A program made the position numbers and the translations under genes. From Spirochaetales bacterium (GTDB lineage Bacteria; Spirochaetota; Leptospiria; Leptospirales; Leptonemataceae), in the NCBI GenBank assembly GCA_024233935.1, contig JACKOY010000020.1, positions 1-64,000 on the forward strand: a stretch of DNA of 64,000 nt. The letters are read 5' to 3'. The notes beneath the pieces were generated by a model. It saw nothing but the letters and a program-made list of their open reading frames with translations. It was not told where the DNA came from and did not search any database. Of the stretch, positions 1 through 7,296 are shown in pieces. Each line of letters begins with the position of its first letter. Position 1 is the stretch's first letter.

Positions 1-2
1 TG

Positions 3-242
3 CGCGAGCATTACGGGCTCACCTTCATCGTCCGGTTCAACGACGGCGTCAGTCCAGCCCTTTACGGGACCCTTTACTATCAGGATCAAAGCCTCAACCG
101 CTACTGCATGGCCCTGCCCGACGGGCGTTTCGCCGTCTTTTCGGATAGCTCGATCGATGCAGAAACCAACAACTTTGTGCAGGAAGTCTGCTACCCCATC
201 AAGGATTGCCTGCAGGACCCCATCCCGACTCCCCAGCAGTGA
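3..242 (+). CDS. C-terminal end of an unidentified protein (cut by window edge)
   Basis: An open frame enters from the left edge in the frame beginning at base 3 and stops at a TGA at 240-242, giving 79 residues. It has balanced composition, three cysteines (in RYCMALP, QEVCYP and IKDCLQ) and no membrane segment. The visible part is too short for me to assign a family; the cysteines and the absence of charged clusters would suit a secreted or lipid-anchored envelope protein, which is inference. It converges on the lep/lipL41 pair, with about 139 nt between the stop codons. A 12-nt palindrome (CACCAGCTGGTG) lies just after the stop. Confidence 0.5.
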   Translation, partial: REHYGLTFIVRFNDGVSPALYGTLYYQDQSLNRYCMALPDGRFAVFSDSSIDAETNNFVQEVCYPIKDCLQDPIPTPQQ

Positions 243-381
243 GGGCCACCAGCTGGTGCCTTTAGTCGATGGCGCAGGCCGGCAGGCGATTGCCGCCGCG
301 TTCTTTCAGTCCACACCAGAATGGAGTTGTCGCACCCTTTGCCGGGCCCGGCGTCGCATGCGGAAGCCACGCCCTGTGGCC

Positions 382-684
382 CTACAGGGTCTGGCATCGG
401 GCCAGTTCTTCCAGGGACCCGGCCTCCATTTCACACCGGACTGAATCCCGACTGCGCTCCTCTACACAGATCTTGCGCGCCATCTGCCGGGAGAGGGTAG
501 TTCGGGAGAGCGACCGAACCTGCTCGTCAGTCAAACGACCGCGAGCACGCAGACGGATGGTGTTCTCCAGGGCCTGCAGGCACTCTTCCTCGTTGGGTCG
601 GGCCTTGCAGGCGCTTCCCAGAAACAGCAACAAGGGCAATAACAAACAGACAACGCGCCGGGGCCACCGGCACCGATTTCCCAC
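382..684 (-). CDS. lep: Small lipoprotein, probable LipL41 partner Lep
   Basis: This 100-residue protein starts (GTG) 3 nt after the lipL41-like gene. Residues 9-26 form a basic, hydrophobic lipoprotein signal ending in L-G-S-A-C, so Cys26 should be lipidated. The mature part is short, charged and helical, with four more cysteines (in EEECLQ, KICVEE, VRCEME and ARCQT). In Leptospira, lipL41 is followed by lep, a small lipoprotein that binds LipL41 and is needed for its stable accumulation. Position, size and lipobox all fit that role. The assignment rests mainly on synteny, since so short a protein gives little sequence signal. Confidence 0.6.
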   Translation of the reverse strand: MGNRCRWPRRVVCLLLPLLLFLGSACKARPNEEECLQALENTIRLRARGRLTDEQVRSLSRTTLSRQMARKICVEERSRDSVRCEMEAGSLEELARCQTL

Positions 685-687
685 CGG

Positions 688-1752
688 TCAGTTACAGCCC
701 GGCCCACCCTCTACCGAACACCGATCCTCGTTGAAGGCCGATATGAGTTCCCGTTTGGCGCCATCCAGCCAGGACGGACCGGCGCTATCCAGGGCGCGGT
801 TGAAAAGATTCTCGGCCTCCCCGTAGTTGCCCCGGTACCAATTGTACACCGCCAGATTCCACATGGCCGACACGGATTGGCCCCGCGATTCGGACAGGGC
901 GCGTTGCCAGCTACGCGAAGCGCGTTCGAAATCCGCGGCCTCGGCCCACTCATTTCCGGAATTCAAATAATCGGTTACGGCTTCCTGATCTTCCTCGTCC
1001 ACTTCGTCCACATCGTCCATCAAAGGCACGTTCAGGGTGATGCTGCGGGGAGACAGATTGTCGGCCAGGTCTTTGGCGGCCTGCTGAAGTGCCTTGTTAA
1101 AGGCCGCCAGCACCGAAGGGCAATTGGTGTCACCGACAGAGTTGTAGTGCTCGGCCGGCGTGCTGGTGGCGTAACTTACCGATTGTCCGGTCTCCACGTT
1201 GATCAGGCGCCCCTGAACAAATACCGTGACCGTCATGACCGCGGTCGGCTTTTCCTGGGCTCCGGCCCCCTGTCCGTCGTTGCTCGCCGCCATCGCGAGA
1301 TTCAAAGCGGTCGCCATCACGTCGGTTCGATTCTGGATGGTGCACTCGGAACGCGGTTGGTTGGTCATGCTGATGACCAAAAGATGGCTCGCCTGCAATT
1401 CCCGCCCGATCGCCAGGCTCTCCTGAGTCAGGCCGCTCTGGGAATGCGCCAGCTCACGCAATCGTTCGGCCCGGCTGCTCAGGTCCACCAGGGTGTAGAA
1501 CTCACGTTTCACAATCTCGGTTTCGACGGCTGCCTCGACAGTGCGGGACCAGTCTTCCTGGTAGCCGATCTGCTGGAGCATATTTTGAGGCGGACGGGCG
1601 GCAACAATGCCGACGGTCTTCTTGCCGTCCAGAACCGCGCGCAACTGGGTGCCGGTGCTGGATGGATAGTGCGGAAAACGCACCGGGATGCTCGGCCCGC
1701 AGGCCAGAAGCAACGCGGCGGTAAAGCACAGTCGCGGTAAATGCGCCTTCAT
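688..1752 (-). CDS. lipL41: LipL41-like outer-membrane lipoprotein with C-terminal TPR region
   Basis: A 354-residue lipoprotein with lipobox L-L-A-C (Cys18). The overall architecture matches LipL41 of Leptospira: a hydrophobic signal, then segments similar to the LipL41 stretches TVGIVA, YTLVDLSSRA, VETG, FNSVGDTNCPS and an acidic EVDEEDQE linker, then a TPR-type helical region (about 265-340: SAMWNLAVYNW, NYGEAENLFNRAL). LipL41 is one of the most abundant leptospiral outer-membrane lipoproteins; its physiological role is unsettled. The family length is about 355 residues, so this copy is full length. A good Shine-Dalgarno (AGAGGA) lies 7 nt before the ATG. It is the first gene of a two-gene unit with the Lep-like gene. 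Family recognition is from memory of the LipL41 sequence. Confidence 0.82.
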   Translation of the reverse strand: MKAHLPRLCFTAALLLACGPSIPVRFPHYPSSTGTQLRAVLDGKKTVGIVAARPPQNMLQQIGYQEDWSRTVEAAVETEIVKREFYTLVDLSSRAERLRELAHSQSGLTQESLAIGRELQASHLLVISMTNQPRSECTIQNRTDVMATALNLAMAASNDGQGAGAQEKPTAVMTVTVFVQGRLINVETGQSVSYATSTPAEHYNSVGDTNCPSVLAAFNKALQQAAKDLADNLSPRSITLNVPLMDDVDEVDEEDQEAVTDYLNSGNEWAEAADFERASRSWQRALSESRGQSVSAMWNLAVYNWYRGNYGEAENLFNRALDSAGPSWLDGAKRELISAFNEDRCSVEGGPGCN

Positions 1753-1756
1753 CGGG

Positions 1757-1822
1757 TTCCTCTGAGAAATGAATAGTGCATCATCCTGGATTAGACGGCG
1801 TTATCCCGGTGGTTGTTCAACC
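1757..1822 (-). promoter_or_regulatory. Candidate lipL41 promoter with overlapping inverted repeat
   Basis: On the minus strand upstream of lipL41 I see TTGAAC (1815-1820), a 19-nt spacer and TCTAAT (1790-1795, 5/6 to TATAAT), then a Shine-Dalgarno AGAGGA (about 1757-1763). The -35-like box lies inside a perfect inverted repeat GGTTG-TT-CAACC (1811-1822), which could be an operator. The 19-nt spacer is longer than ideal and spirochaetal promoters are poorly characterised, so this is only a candidate. Confidence 0.35.
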
Positions 1823-1844
1823 GTCAGCCATCAGGCCGCCCAGG

Positions 1845-2273
1845 CTATTGCTTTTCTTCGCCGGATTCCACAAAATTTCGTTGAGCCCGGGAAAAAAACG
1901 ACATCGGGTAGAACGCAAAATTTCGGGCCAGAATCGTGGTCTTTGGTATTAAGTAGGCAATCCGCAACCCACGGAGCAAGAGCCGGGTCAGCCCGATCAC
2001 GCCAAACACATCGAAGCCCGTGCTCGCGATGATGATCTTACCCGGGTAGCCCCGCCGACGCATCTTGCGCAACATCGAAATGCCGGCCAGCTGTGATTCC
2101 ATGGTCACGTCCGTCACAACGATCGGATAATGAGCCGGATCGTGGGCCCGAAACATCTCCAGGCCCTCCGCCGCGGTCTCAGCCCGATCGACGGTGTAAC
2201 CTTGTTCTTCAAAGTATTCCTTCATGATCGCCGCATAACGATCGTTGTCATCGACCAGCAAGAGTGCCTTCAT
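1845..2273 (-). CDS. Stand-alone response-regulator receiver domain protein
   Basis: A CheY-like receiver protein of 142 residues. Acidic pocket D8-D9, phospho-acceptor D55 (in VVTDVTM), T85 (in IIAST) and K111 (in LIPKTT) are all present, so it should be phosphorylatable. There is no DNA-binding or enzymatic output domain; the C-terminal 30 residues are a basic tail (SFFSRAQRNF) of unknown role. The ABC exporter gene upstream ends 7 nt before its ATG, so the two are probably co-transcribed. No histidine kinase is adjacent, so the phosphodonor is unknown. It could act by protein-protein contact, like CheY or Spo0F. Confidence 0.85.
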   Translation of the reverse strand: MKALLLVDDNDRYAAIMKEYFEEQGYTVDRAETAAEGLEMFRAHDPAHYPIVVTDVTMESQLAGISMLRKMRRRGYPGKIIIASTGFDVFGVIGLTRLLLRGLRIAYLIPKTTILARNFAFYPMSFFSRAQRNFVESGEEKQ

Positions 2274-2280
2274 CTGCTAT

Positions 2281-4377
2281 TTACCCGGCCTGGCGGCCAG
2301 TCGTTCCTTCTATTGTAAAATCTTCAATTTGTCGGCTGATCTGCTGGAGCCGCTGGTAAAGGCCACCGCGTTCCATAAGATCGGCGTGGCTGCCCGAATC
2401 CACAATACGACCGCCCGAAATTACGACAATCATATCCGCCTTTTCGACCGTCGACAGACGATGGGCGATCACAAAGGTGGTCCGGTTCCGAAGCAAACGA
2501 TCGAGGGCAATCTGAACCAGGCGTTCACTTTCCGTATCGAGCGCCGAGGTCGCCTCGTCCAGAATCAGAATTTCCGGGTCTCGCAGAAGGGCCCGGGCGA
2601 TAGCGATGCGCTGTCGTTGCCCCCCGGACAGGTTCATGCCGCGGTTGCCCACCAGGGTCTCGTAGCCTTCGTAAAACTCGCGAATAAAGTCGTGGGCGTG
2701 GGCCAGGCGCGCGGCCCGTTCCACGGCCCGCCGATCGTGATCCGGGGAACCGTAGGCGATGTTCTGGAAAATACTTCCATAAAAGAGAAAGATATCCTGG
2801 GTAACGATCCCGATCCGGGAACGATGGTCGGCCACACGAAAGTCACGAATGTCCTGGCCATCGAGCAAGATGCGGCCCCCGGTCGGCAAAAAGAAACGCG
2901 CCATCAAGTCCATCAGGGTGGACTTGCCGCCTCCACTCTCCCCCACGAGGGCCACGGTCGAACCCACGGGGACCTCCAGGTTGATATCAAAGAGGACCTG
3001 CCGGTCGGTGTCGGGATAGGTGAAACACACATTCTCAAATTGAATGGATTTTTCCAGGCGACGCAGGGGCAGCGCCCGGGGCGGATCCACAGCTTCGGGG
3101 GCCGCGTCCAGGATGCTGAAGATGCGTTCGCCGGCCGCTTCAGCGGCCTGGATTTTAGCGTACATGCCCGACAGTTGAATGATGGGCCGAATGGCAAAAA
3201 GCAACGTGATAAAGAAAATCAGAAACTCGCCGCTGGTAAAATCACGATCGTCCAGATACTGCGCCGCAAGCCCGATGACGCCAAGCACGATGATCGAAGA
3301 GTTCAGTTCAACGAGAAGCGGACTCATCTTGAGGTAGAAGATCTGCTTGAAGGTCCGCCAGTAGAAACGATTGTTCACGTGTCGGAAACGTTCGGTCTCG
3401 TAATCCTCCATGGCCGCAGCCCGGATCACGCGTACTCCCGATACAGCTTCCTGTAAATAGCCGTTCAGACCCGCGAGCAATTGCTGGCTGCGGGTGATCG
3501 ACTTACGGATCTTTCTCGTGAACAACGTCACCGGCGAAAGCATGATCGGAACGGCCACGATGCACAAGAGCAACAACTGCCAGTTAAAATAAGCCATCAG
3601 CCCCAGGCAGGTCACAAGCAAGAAAATGTTCGTAATTGCGTCACGCATGTTGCTCGCCAGTACGGCGGCAACCGTCTCCACGTCGTTGATCAACCGGCTG
3701 ACCAGTTCGCCGGAACGCTCCCGATAGAAGTGGCTCAGCGGCAGGCGCTGCATACGGTCATAGAGTTCTTCGCGCAGATCGCGTACGGCCCGGTACCCGG
3801 TGCGCGCGATGAGGCGAACGCATACCAGCAAAAGCAAGAGCTTCATAAAGTAGAGCGGAATCACCGCCAGGCACGCGGCCACGATCACTTCAAAAGGCGA
3901 ATAGCCAATGCGGGGGCCACCTTCTGGATCTGCCCGACCGGCGTTAACCTTCAGCTTCCACTTGATCACCGTCTGCACCGCAAAACGCTCATAGTCCCGG
4001 ATGCCAACTGGTTCGCGCGTGAATTCCAGGAGCTTGACCGCGACCTCAGGCGAAAAGCGGGTAGAACGATCCTCGTCGCTGAGGATTTCCGTCAGGCGCG
4101 CCACCGGCAACTCGTAGCGCCGAATGAACATCTCGCGCTCAATGGGATTCATGCGTTCGAGCTGCTTGGTCGCAGTCTGGCGCAGAATATTTCTTTCGGT
4201 GCCGCTCAGTGGCAAAAGAAAGACGTCCTGATCGTAGTTCAGGGCCTCGAAGAGCGGATAGAGCACCGCTATGCTGAGACCGTTAAACAGGGCCACGAAG
4301 AAGGCCACGACCACTCCGGCCAGAAAGCGCGAACGATAGGGACGCGTGTACCCGAATAATCTTCGAAACGCTTTCAC
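2281..4377 (-). CDS. MsbA-type ABC exporter (fused membrane and ATPase domains)
   Basis: A 698-residue half-transporter: N-terminal six-helix exporter domain (1 to about 390) and C-terminal ATPase (about 430-670) with Walker A GESGGGKST, Q-loop region IVTQD, signature LSGGQRQR, Walker B ILILDEATSALD and H-loop VIAHRLST. Every catalytic motif is intact. It is about 100 residues longer than typical MsbA/LmrA proteins; the extra length is a charged insertion after the first membrane helix (roughly residues 45-165), which would lie in the periplasmic loop. It probably homodimerises in the inner membrane to export a lipid, lipopolysaccharide precursor or drug; the substrate cannot be told. The start is GTG. 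The receiver gene follows 7 nt downstream. Confidence 0.88.
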   Translation of the reverse strand: MKAFRRLFGYTRPYRSRFLAGVVVAFFVALFNGLSIAVLYPLFEALNYDQDVFLLPLSGTERNILRQTATKQLERMNPIEREMFIRRYELPVARLTEILSDEDRSTRFSPEVAVKLLEFTREPVGIRDYERFAVQTVIKWKLKVNAGRADPEGGPRIGYSPFEVIVAACLAVIPLYFMKLLLLLVCVRLIARTGYRAVRDLREELYDRMQRLPLSHFYRERSGELVSRLINDVETVAAVLASNMRDAITNIFLLVTCLGLMAYFNWQLLLLCIVAVPIMLSPVTLFTRKIRKSITRSQQLLAGLNGYLQEAVSGVRVIRAAAMEDYETERFRHVNNRFYWRTFKQIFYLKMSPLLVELNSSIIVLGVIGLAAQYLDDRDFTSGEFLIFFITLLFAIRPIIQLSGMYAKIQAAEAAGERIFSILDAAPEAVDPPRALPLRRLEKSIQFENVCFTYPDTDRQVLFDINLEVPVGSTVALVGESGGGKSTLMDLMARFFLPTGGRILLDGQDIRDFRVADHRSRIGIVTQDIFLFYGSIFQNIAYGSPDHDRRAVERAARLAHAHDFIREFYEGYETLVGNRGMNLSGGQRQRIAIARALLRDPEILILDEATSALDTESERLVQIALDRLLRNRTTFVIAHRLSTVEKADMIVVISGGRIVDSGSHADLMERGGLYQRLQQISRQIEDFTIEGTTGRQAG

Positions 4378-4398
4378 GATGTCCGGACGAGGTGCGGA

Positions 4399-5649
4399 CT
4401 AGTTACGCCCCAGGCCCTCGCGTTCCGCTCCCACCAGAATCGACATGTTTCCCGACGGGTGCTTGTTTTCCCGCATCAGTTGGTGGCAGGTTCCGGTTTC
4501 CTCGAACTTGAAGGTCCGGGCCAGACACGGATCGACCTTCTTGTCGATCACCAGGTCGTTTAAGCCCTTACAGTTGTCGTCGTTGGCAAAGTGAGAACCC
4601 TGAAGACGCTTCTGACGCATCCAGAGATAGCGCAAATCGACGGTTGCATTGAAGCCGGTCGTGCCCGCACAAATCACGACCATGCCTCCGGTCTCGCAGA
4701 CGAACGTAGATGTCGGGATCGTGCTTTCGCCCGGATGCTCAAACACGATTTGCGGATTGTTGCCCTTGCCGGCAATGTCCCAGATGGCTTTTCCGAACGC
4801 CCGCGCTTTCTTGGTCCACTCTCCGAAGACCTCCGGCTTGTTGATTTCCGAAGTGAGCGCTCCCCAGTGGTCGAAGTCTTTGCGATTAATCACCCCTTCG
4901 GCCCCCAGGTTCTTACAGAACTCGATCTTGTCGTCGGAACTCACGACGGCAATCGGGCGGCCACCGAGGGCTTTCACAATCTGAATGGCCATGGCGCCCA
5001 GCCCACCGGCTCCGCCCCAGATCAGAACCACATCGTCCGGTTGTACGGTGTTGGGCGACCAGTGGTTGAGCATGCGATAGGCCGTGGCGCCAACCAGCAT
5101 GTAGGCCGCCGCTTCCTCCCAGCTCAGATGTTTTGGTCGCGGCAAACACTGGTGGGCCTGGACCTTTGTGAATTGGGCAAAGGAACCCCAGTTGGTTTCG
5201 TAGCCCCAGATAACCTGAGACGGCGCGAACATGGGATCCTTGCCGGCTTTGACCCAGGGGTCATTACGATCCCAGATTCCACAGTGGATGACAACTTCGT
5301 CACCGACTTTGTGGGTGGTGACCCCGGATCCAACTTTGTACACGATGCCGGAAGCATCGGATCCGCCAATATGAAACTCCTCTGGCTCGCCCTTTCGATT
5401 ACGGGCGGCGATTACATCGACCGGATAACCCAGGGCAGCCCAGACATTGTTATAATTCACGCCCGCAGCCATCACAGCCACAAGCACTTCGTCGGGGGCC
5501 AGCTCGGGAATCTCAATCTCTTCCGCCTGGAAGGCGGTCTCGGGCTCTCCGTAACGAGAGGGGCGAATCACCATCGCGTGCATCTTCTTCGGCACGACTC
5601 CCAGCGGCGGAAGCGTGCCGACCGGTACAATCTCAGGGCGGTCGGACAT
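4399..5649 (-). CDS. ccr: Crotonyl-CoA carboxylase/reductase
   Basis: A medium-chain dehydrogenase/reductase of 416 residues from the chosen ATG (MSDRPE). It carries out NADPH-dependent reductive carboxylation of crotonyl-CoA to ethylmalonyl-CoA, the key step of the ethylmalonyl-CoA pathway. The hallmark segments are visible: GVNYNNVWAALG, GGSDASGIV, IWGYETNWGSFAQ, the nucleotide-binding WGGAGGLGAMA and LQGSHFAND. The Asn, Glu and His positions tied to CO2 binding in this family appear conserved. The open frame runs 18 codons further to a TTG, but homologues begin near the ATG, so I use 5649. Methylmalonyl-CoA mutase and meaB occur 18 kb away, fitting the same pathway. A plain crotonyl-CoA reductase role is the alternative. 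Confidence 0.88.
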   Translation of the reverse strand: MSDRPEIVPVGTLPPLGVVPKKMHAMVIRPSRYGEPETAFQAEEIEIPELAPDEVLVAVMAAGVNYNNVWAALGYPVDVIAARNRKGEPEEFHIGGSDASGIVYKVGSGVTTHKVGDEVVIHCGIWDRNDPWVKAGKDPMFAPSQVIWGYETNWGSFAQFTKVQAHQCLPRPKHLSWEEAAAYMLVGATAYRMLNHWSPNTVQPDDVVLIWGGAGGLGAMAIQIVKALGGRPIAVVSSDDKIEFCKNLGAEGVINRKDFDHWGALTSEINKPEVFGEWTKKARAFGKAIWDIAGKGNNPQIVFEHPGESTIPTSTFVCETGGMVVICAGTTGFNATVDLRYLWMRQKRLQGSHFANDDNCKGLNDLVIDKKVDPCLARTFKFEETGTCHQLMRENKHPSGNMSILVGAEREGLGRN

Positions 5650-5820
5650 GTGGCCAGTGAATCGGGTCCGCGGCTCCTGGACAAGCCTGATTTGGCCGTG
5701 CAAATGCAGCGCCCATGGACTCCTCGCGCAATTTTTGCAGCCTGTGCGCGTTTTTTAGTGCACCGACAGCCCGGCCTGTTACATTAAGGTTACCGGCCCA
5801 ACATCCGGGCCACTTGAGCG

Positions 5821-7296
5821 ATGGCCCAGTACAAGATCTTCGACTTCACCCCCGAAATCATCAATTCCTTTCGCGAAAAGGGTGAAATCCCCGTGCATTT
5901 CTACAATAAGGACGGGCAGATCCTTATCTACAAAAAGGAAAATGCCAGCGAGAGCGAAATCGATCGCCTGCTTCGATTCGTGCAACAGGGTATCTATTAC
6001 GACGTCGACGACACCGACGTGCTGGGGCTCGGCAAGAAAAAGAAAGAAGGACCCGAGCAAACCGAAGAAGGACTCAGCGACGTCAAACTGCTGAGCGAGA
6101 ATCACGCTCAGGCGCTCAGCAGCGAAACCACCGAATTATTCAGCCAGCTCAAGACATCGTCCATTGACGCCTTCCAGGCCCGCAAGGCCGGCCAGGCCAT
6201 GCAGAAGGTCTTCACGGACTTTGAATCACAGCCCGACGCGATGAACGGACTCGTGAACATCCTCGAATTGATGAACGCGCAGGATGATGACTTCGAAGTG
6301 GAGCTGGCCGTGAAACGTACGGTAGTCGCCATGGCCATGAAGACCCGCGGCATGAAAGCAACCAACTACCGCGACCAGCGCAAGATGGATGATATGGTCA
6401 ACGTGCTCATGATGGCTGCATTGCTTTGCGATGTGGGCGCGTCCAAAATGCAGATGCCGACCGGCGCTCAGCTTTCGGCCCAGGAGCTGGAATACGTTCA
6501 GAATCATCCGCTGATGTCGTACTTGATGATCGCCCACGAACCGACGATCGACCCGCGTATCAAAAGAAATATTCTCGTGCATCACAGACCGCTTCGGGCG
6601 GGAGCGCAGAGCAACAACTACCCGGACATGCGGGTGCTCGTTAAGAAGTTGGTTGCGCTTGAGGAAAAATACCGGGGAGACCCGGCCCGCCAGGCGGTCG
6701 CCATTGACATTCAGCAACAGCTGATGCTCTTAAAAAAAGACCTGCCTTACGACGAAGACGCGAACATTCTGGCGGTCGCTTCTGAATTTGCCTCCCTCAC
6801 CTCGACGGTCCCCTGGCGAGAAAGCTTCACAGCAGAGGAAGCCACATGCATGATCATCAACAATTCGTTCTTTACTTACACGGATCGCATTGTGCGCGAG
6901 TTTCTGGATCACGTGGCCATGAGCATGAACGACAACCAGAAGATTCTAAAGGAAGGTGACTTCATCATTGTCGCGGCACGCGGAACCGGACAAACGTACT
7001 TTGAAGTTTGCATTATAACCAGCGTCGGCCGGTATCAGAGCAAACCCGGCATAGATCGCATCGCCACAATCTATCCCGAGATCGGGCGCTCTCCAAAGTG
7101 GACTTTCCTGGACTTTAACATCGATAAGCTCCGGCCCGATCCGCGATACGCGCACTACGAACTGGCCAAAGACGACAGTCGACACATCATATTTGTGGTG
7201 CGCCCCAATATGAACGAAGCCCTGTACGAACGCCTGGTGGAATTGACTGCCGGTCGCCGCAACACGCCGGTCGAGCCCAGCGCGCTCGGGACATGA
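5821..7296 (+). CDS. HD-GYP-type protein with altered metal ligands
   Basis: A 491-residue cytoplasmic protein. Residues 22-62 look like the small domain that precedes many HD-GYP domains, and about 145-330 follow the HD-GYP pattern. The usual LLHDIGK is LLCDVGAS (Cys203-Asp204), the second-site His is kept in QNHP (His229), the HH pair is kept (254-255), but the GSGYP loop is not (AGAQSNNYP). It may still bind metal yet is unlikely to be a normal c-di-GMP phosphodiesterase; a regulatory role is possible. The C-terminal 120 residues (ILKEGDFIIVAARGTGQTYF) are unlike the enzyme. Its stop overlaps the next start (ATGA), so the two are translationally coupled. The family call is by pattern only. 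Confidence 0.6.
   Translation: MAQYKIFDFTPEIINSFREKGEIPVHFYNKDGQILIYKKENASESEIDRLLRFVQQGIYYDVDDTDVLGLGKKKKEGPEQTEEGLSDVKLLSENHAQALSSETTELFSQLKTSSIDAFQARKAGQAMQKVFTDFESQPDAMNGLVNILELMNAQDDDFEVELAVKRTVVAMAMKTRGMKATNYRDQRKMDDMVNVLMMAALLCDVGASKMQMPTGAQLSAQELEYVQNHPLMSYLMIAHEPTIDPRIKRNILVHHRPLRAGAQSNNYPDMRVLVKKLVALEEKYRGDPARQAVAIDIQQQLMLLKKDLPYDEDANILAVASEFASLTSTVPWRESFTAEEATCMIINNSFFTYTDRIVREFLDHVAMSMNDNQKILKEGDFIIVAARGTGQTYFEVCIITSVGRYQSKPGIDRIATIYPEIGRSPKWTFLDFNIDKLRPDPRYAHYELAKDDSRHIIFVVRPNMNEALYERLVELTAGRRNTPVEPSALGT

Noticed and set aside
2245..3456. Plus-strand open frame (403 residues)
   Set aside because: Antisense to the ABC exporter with intact Walker motifs; no protein-like features.
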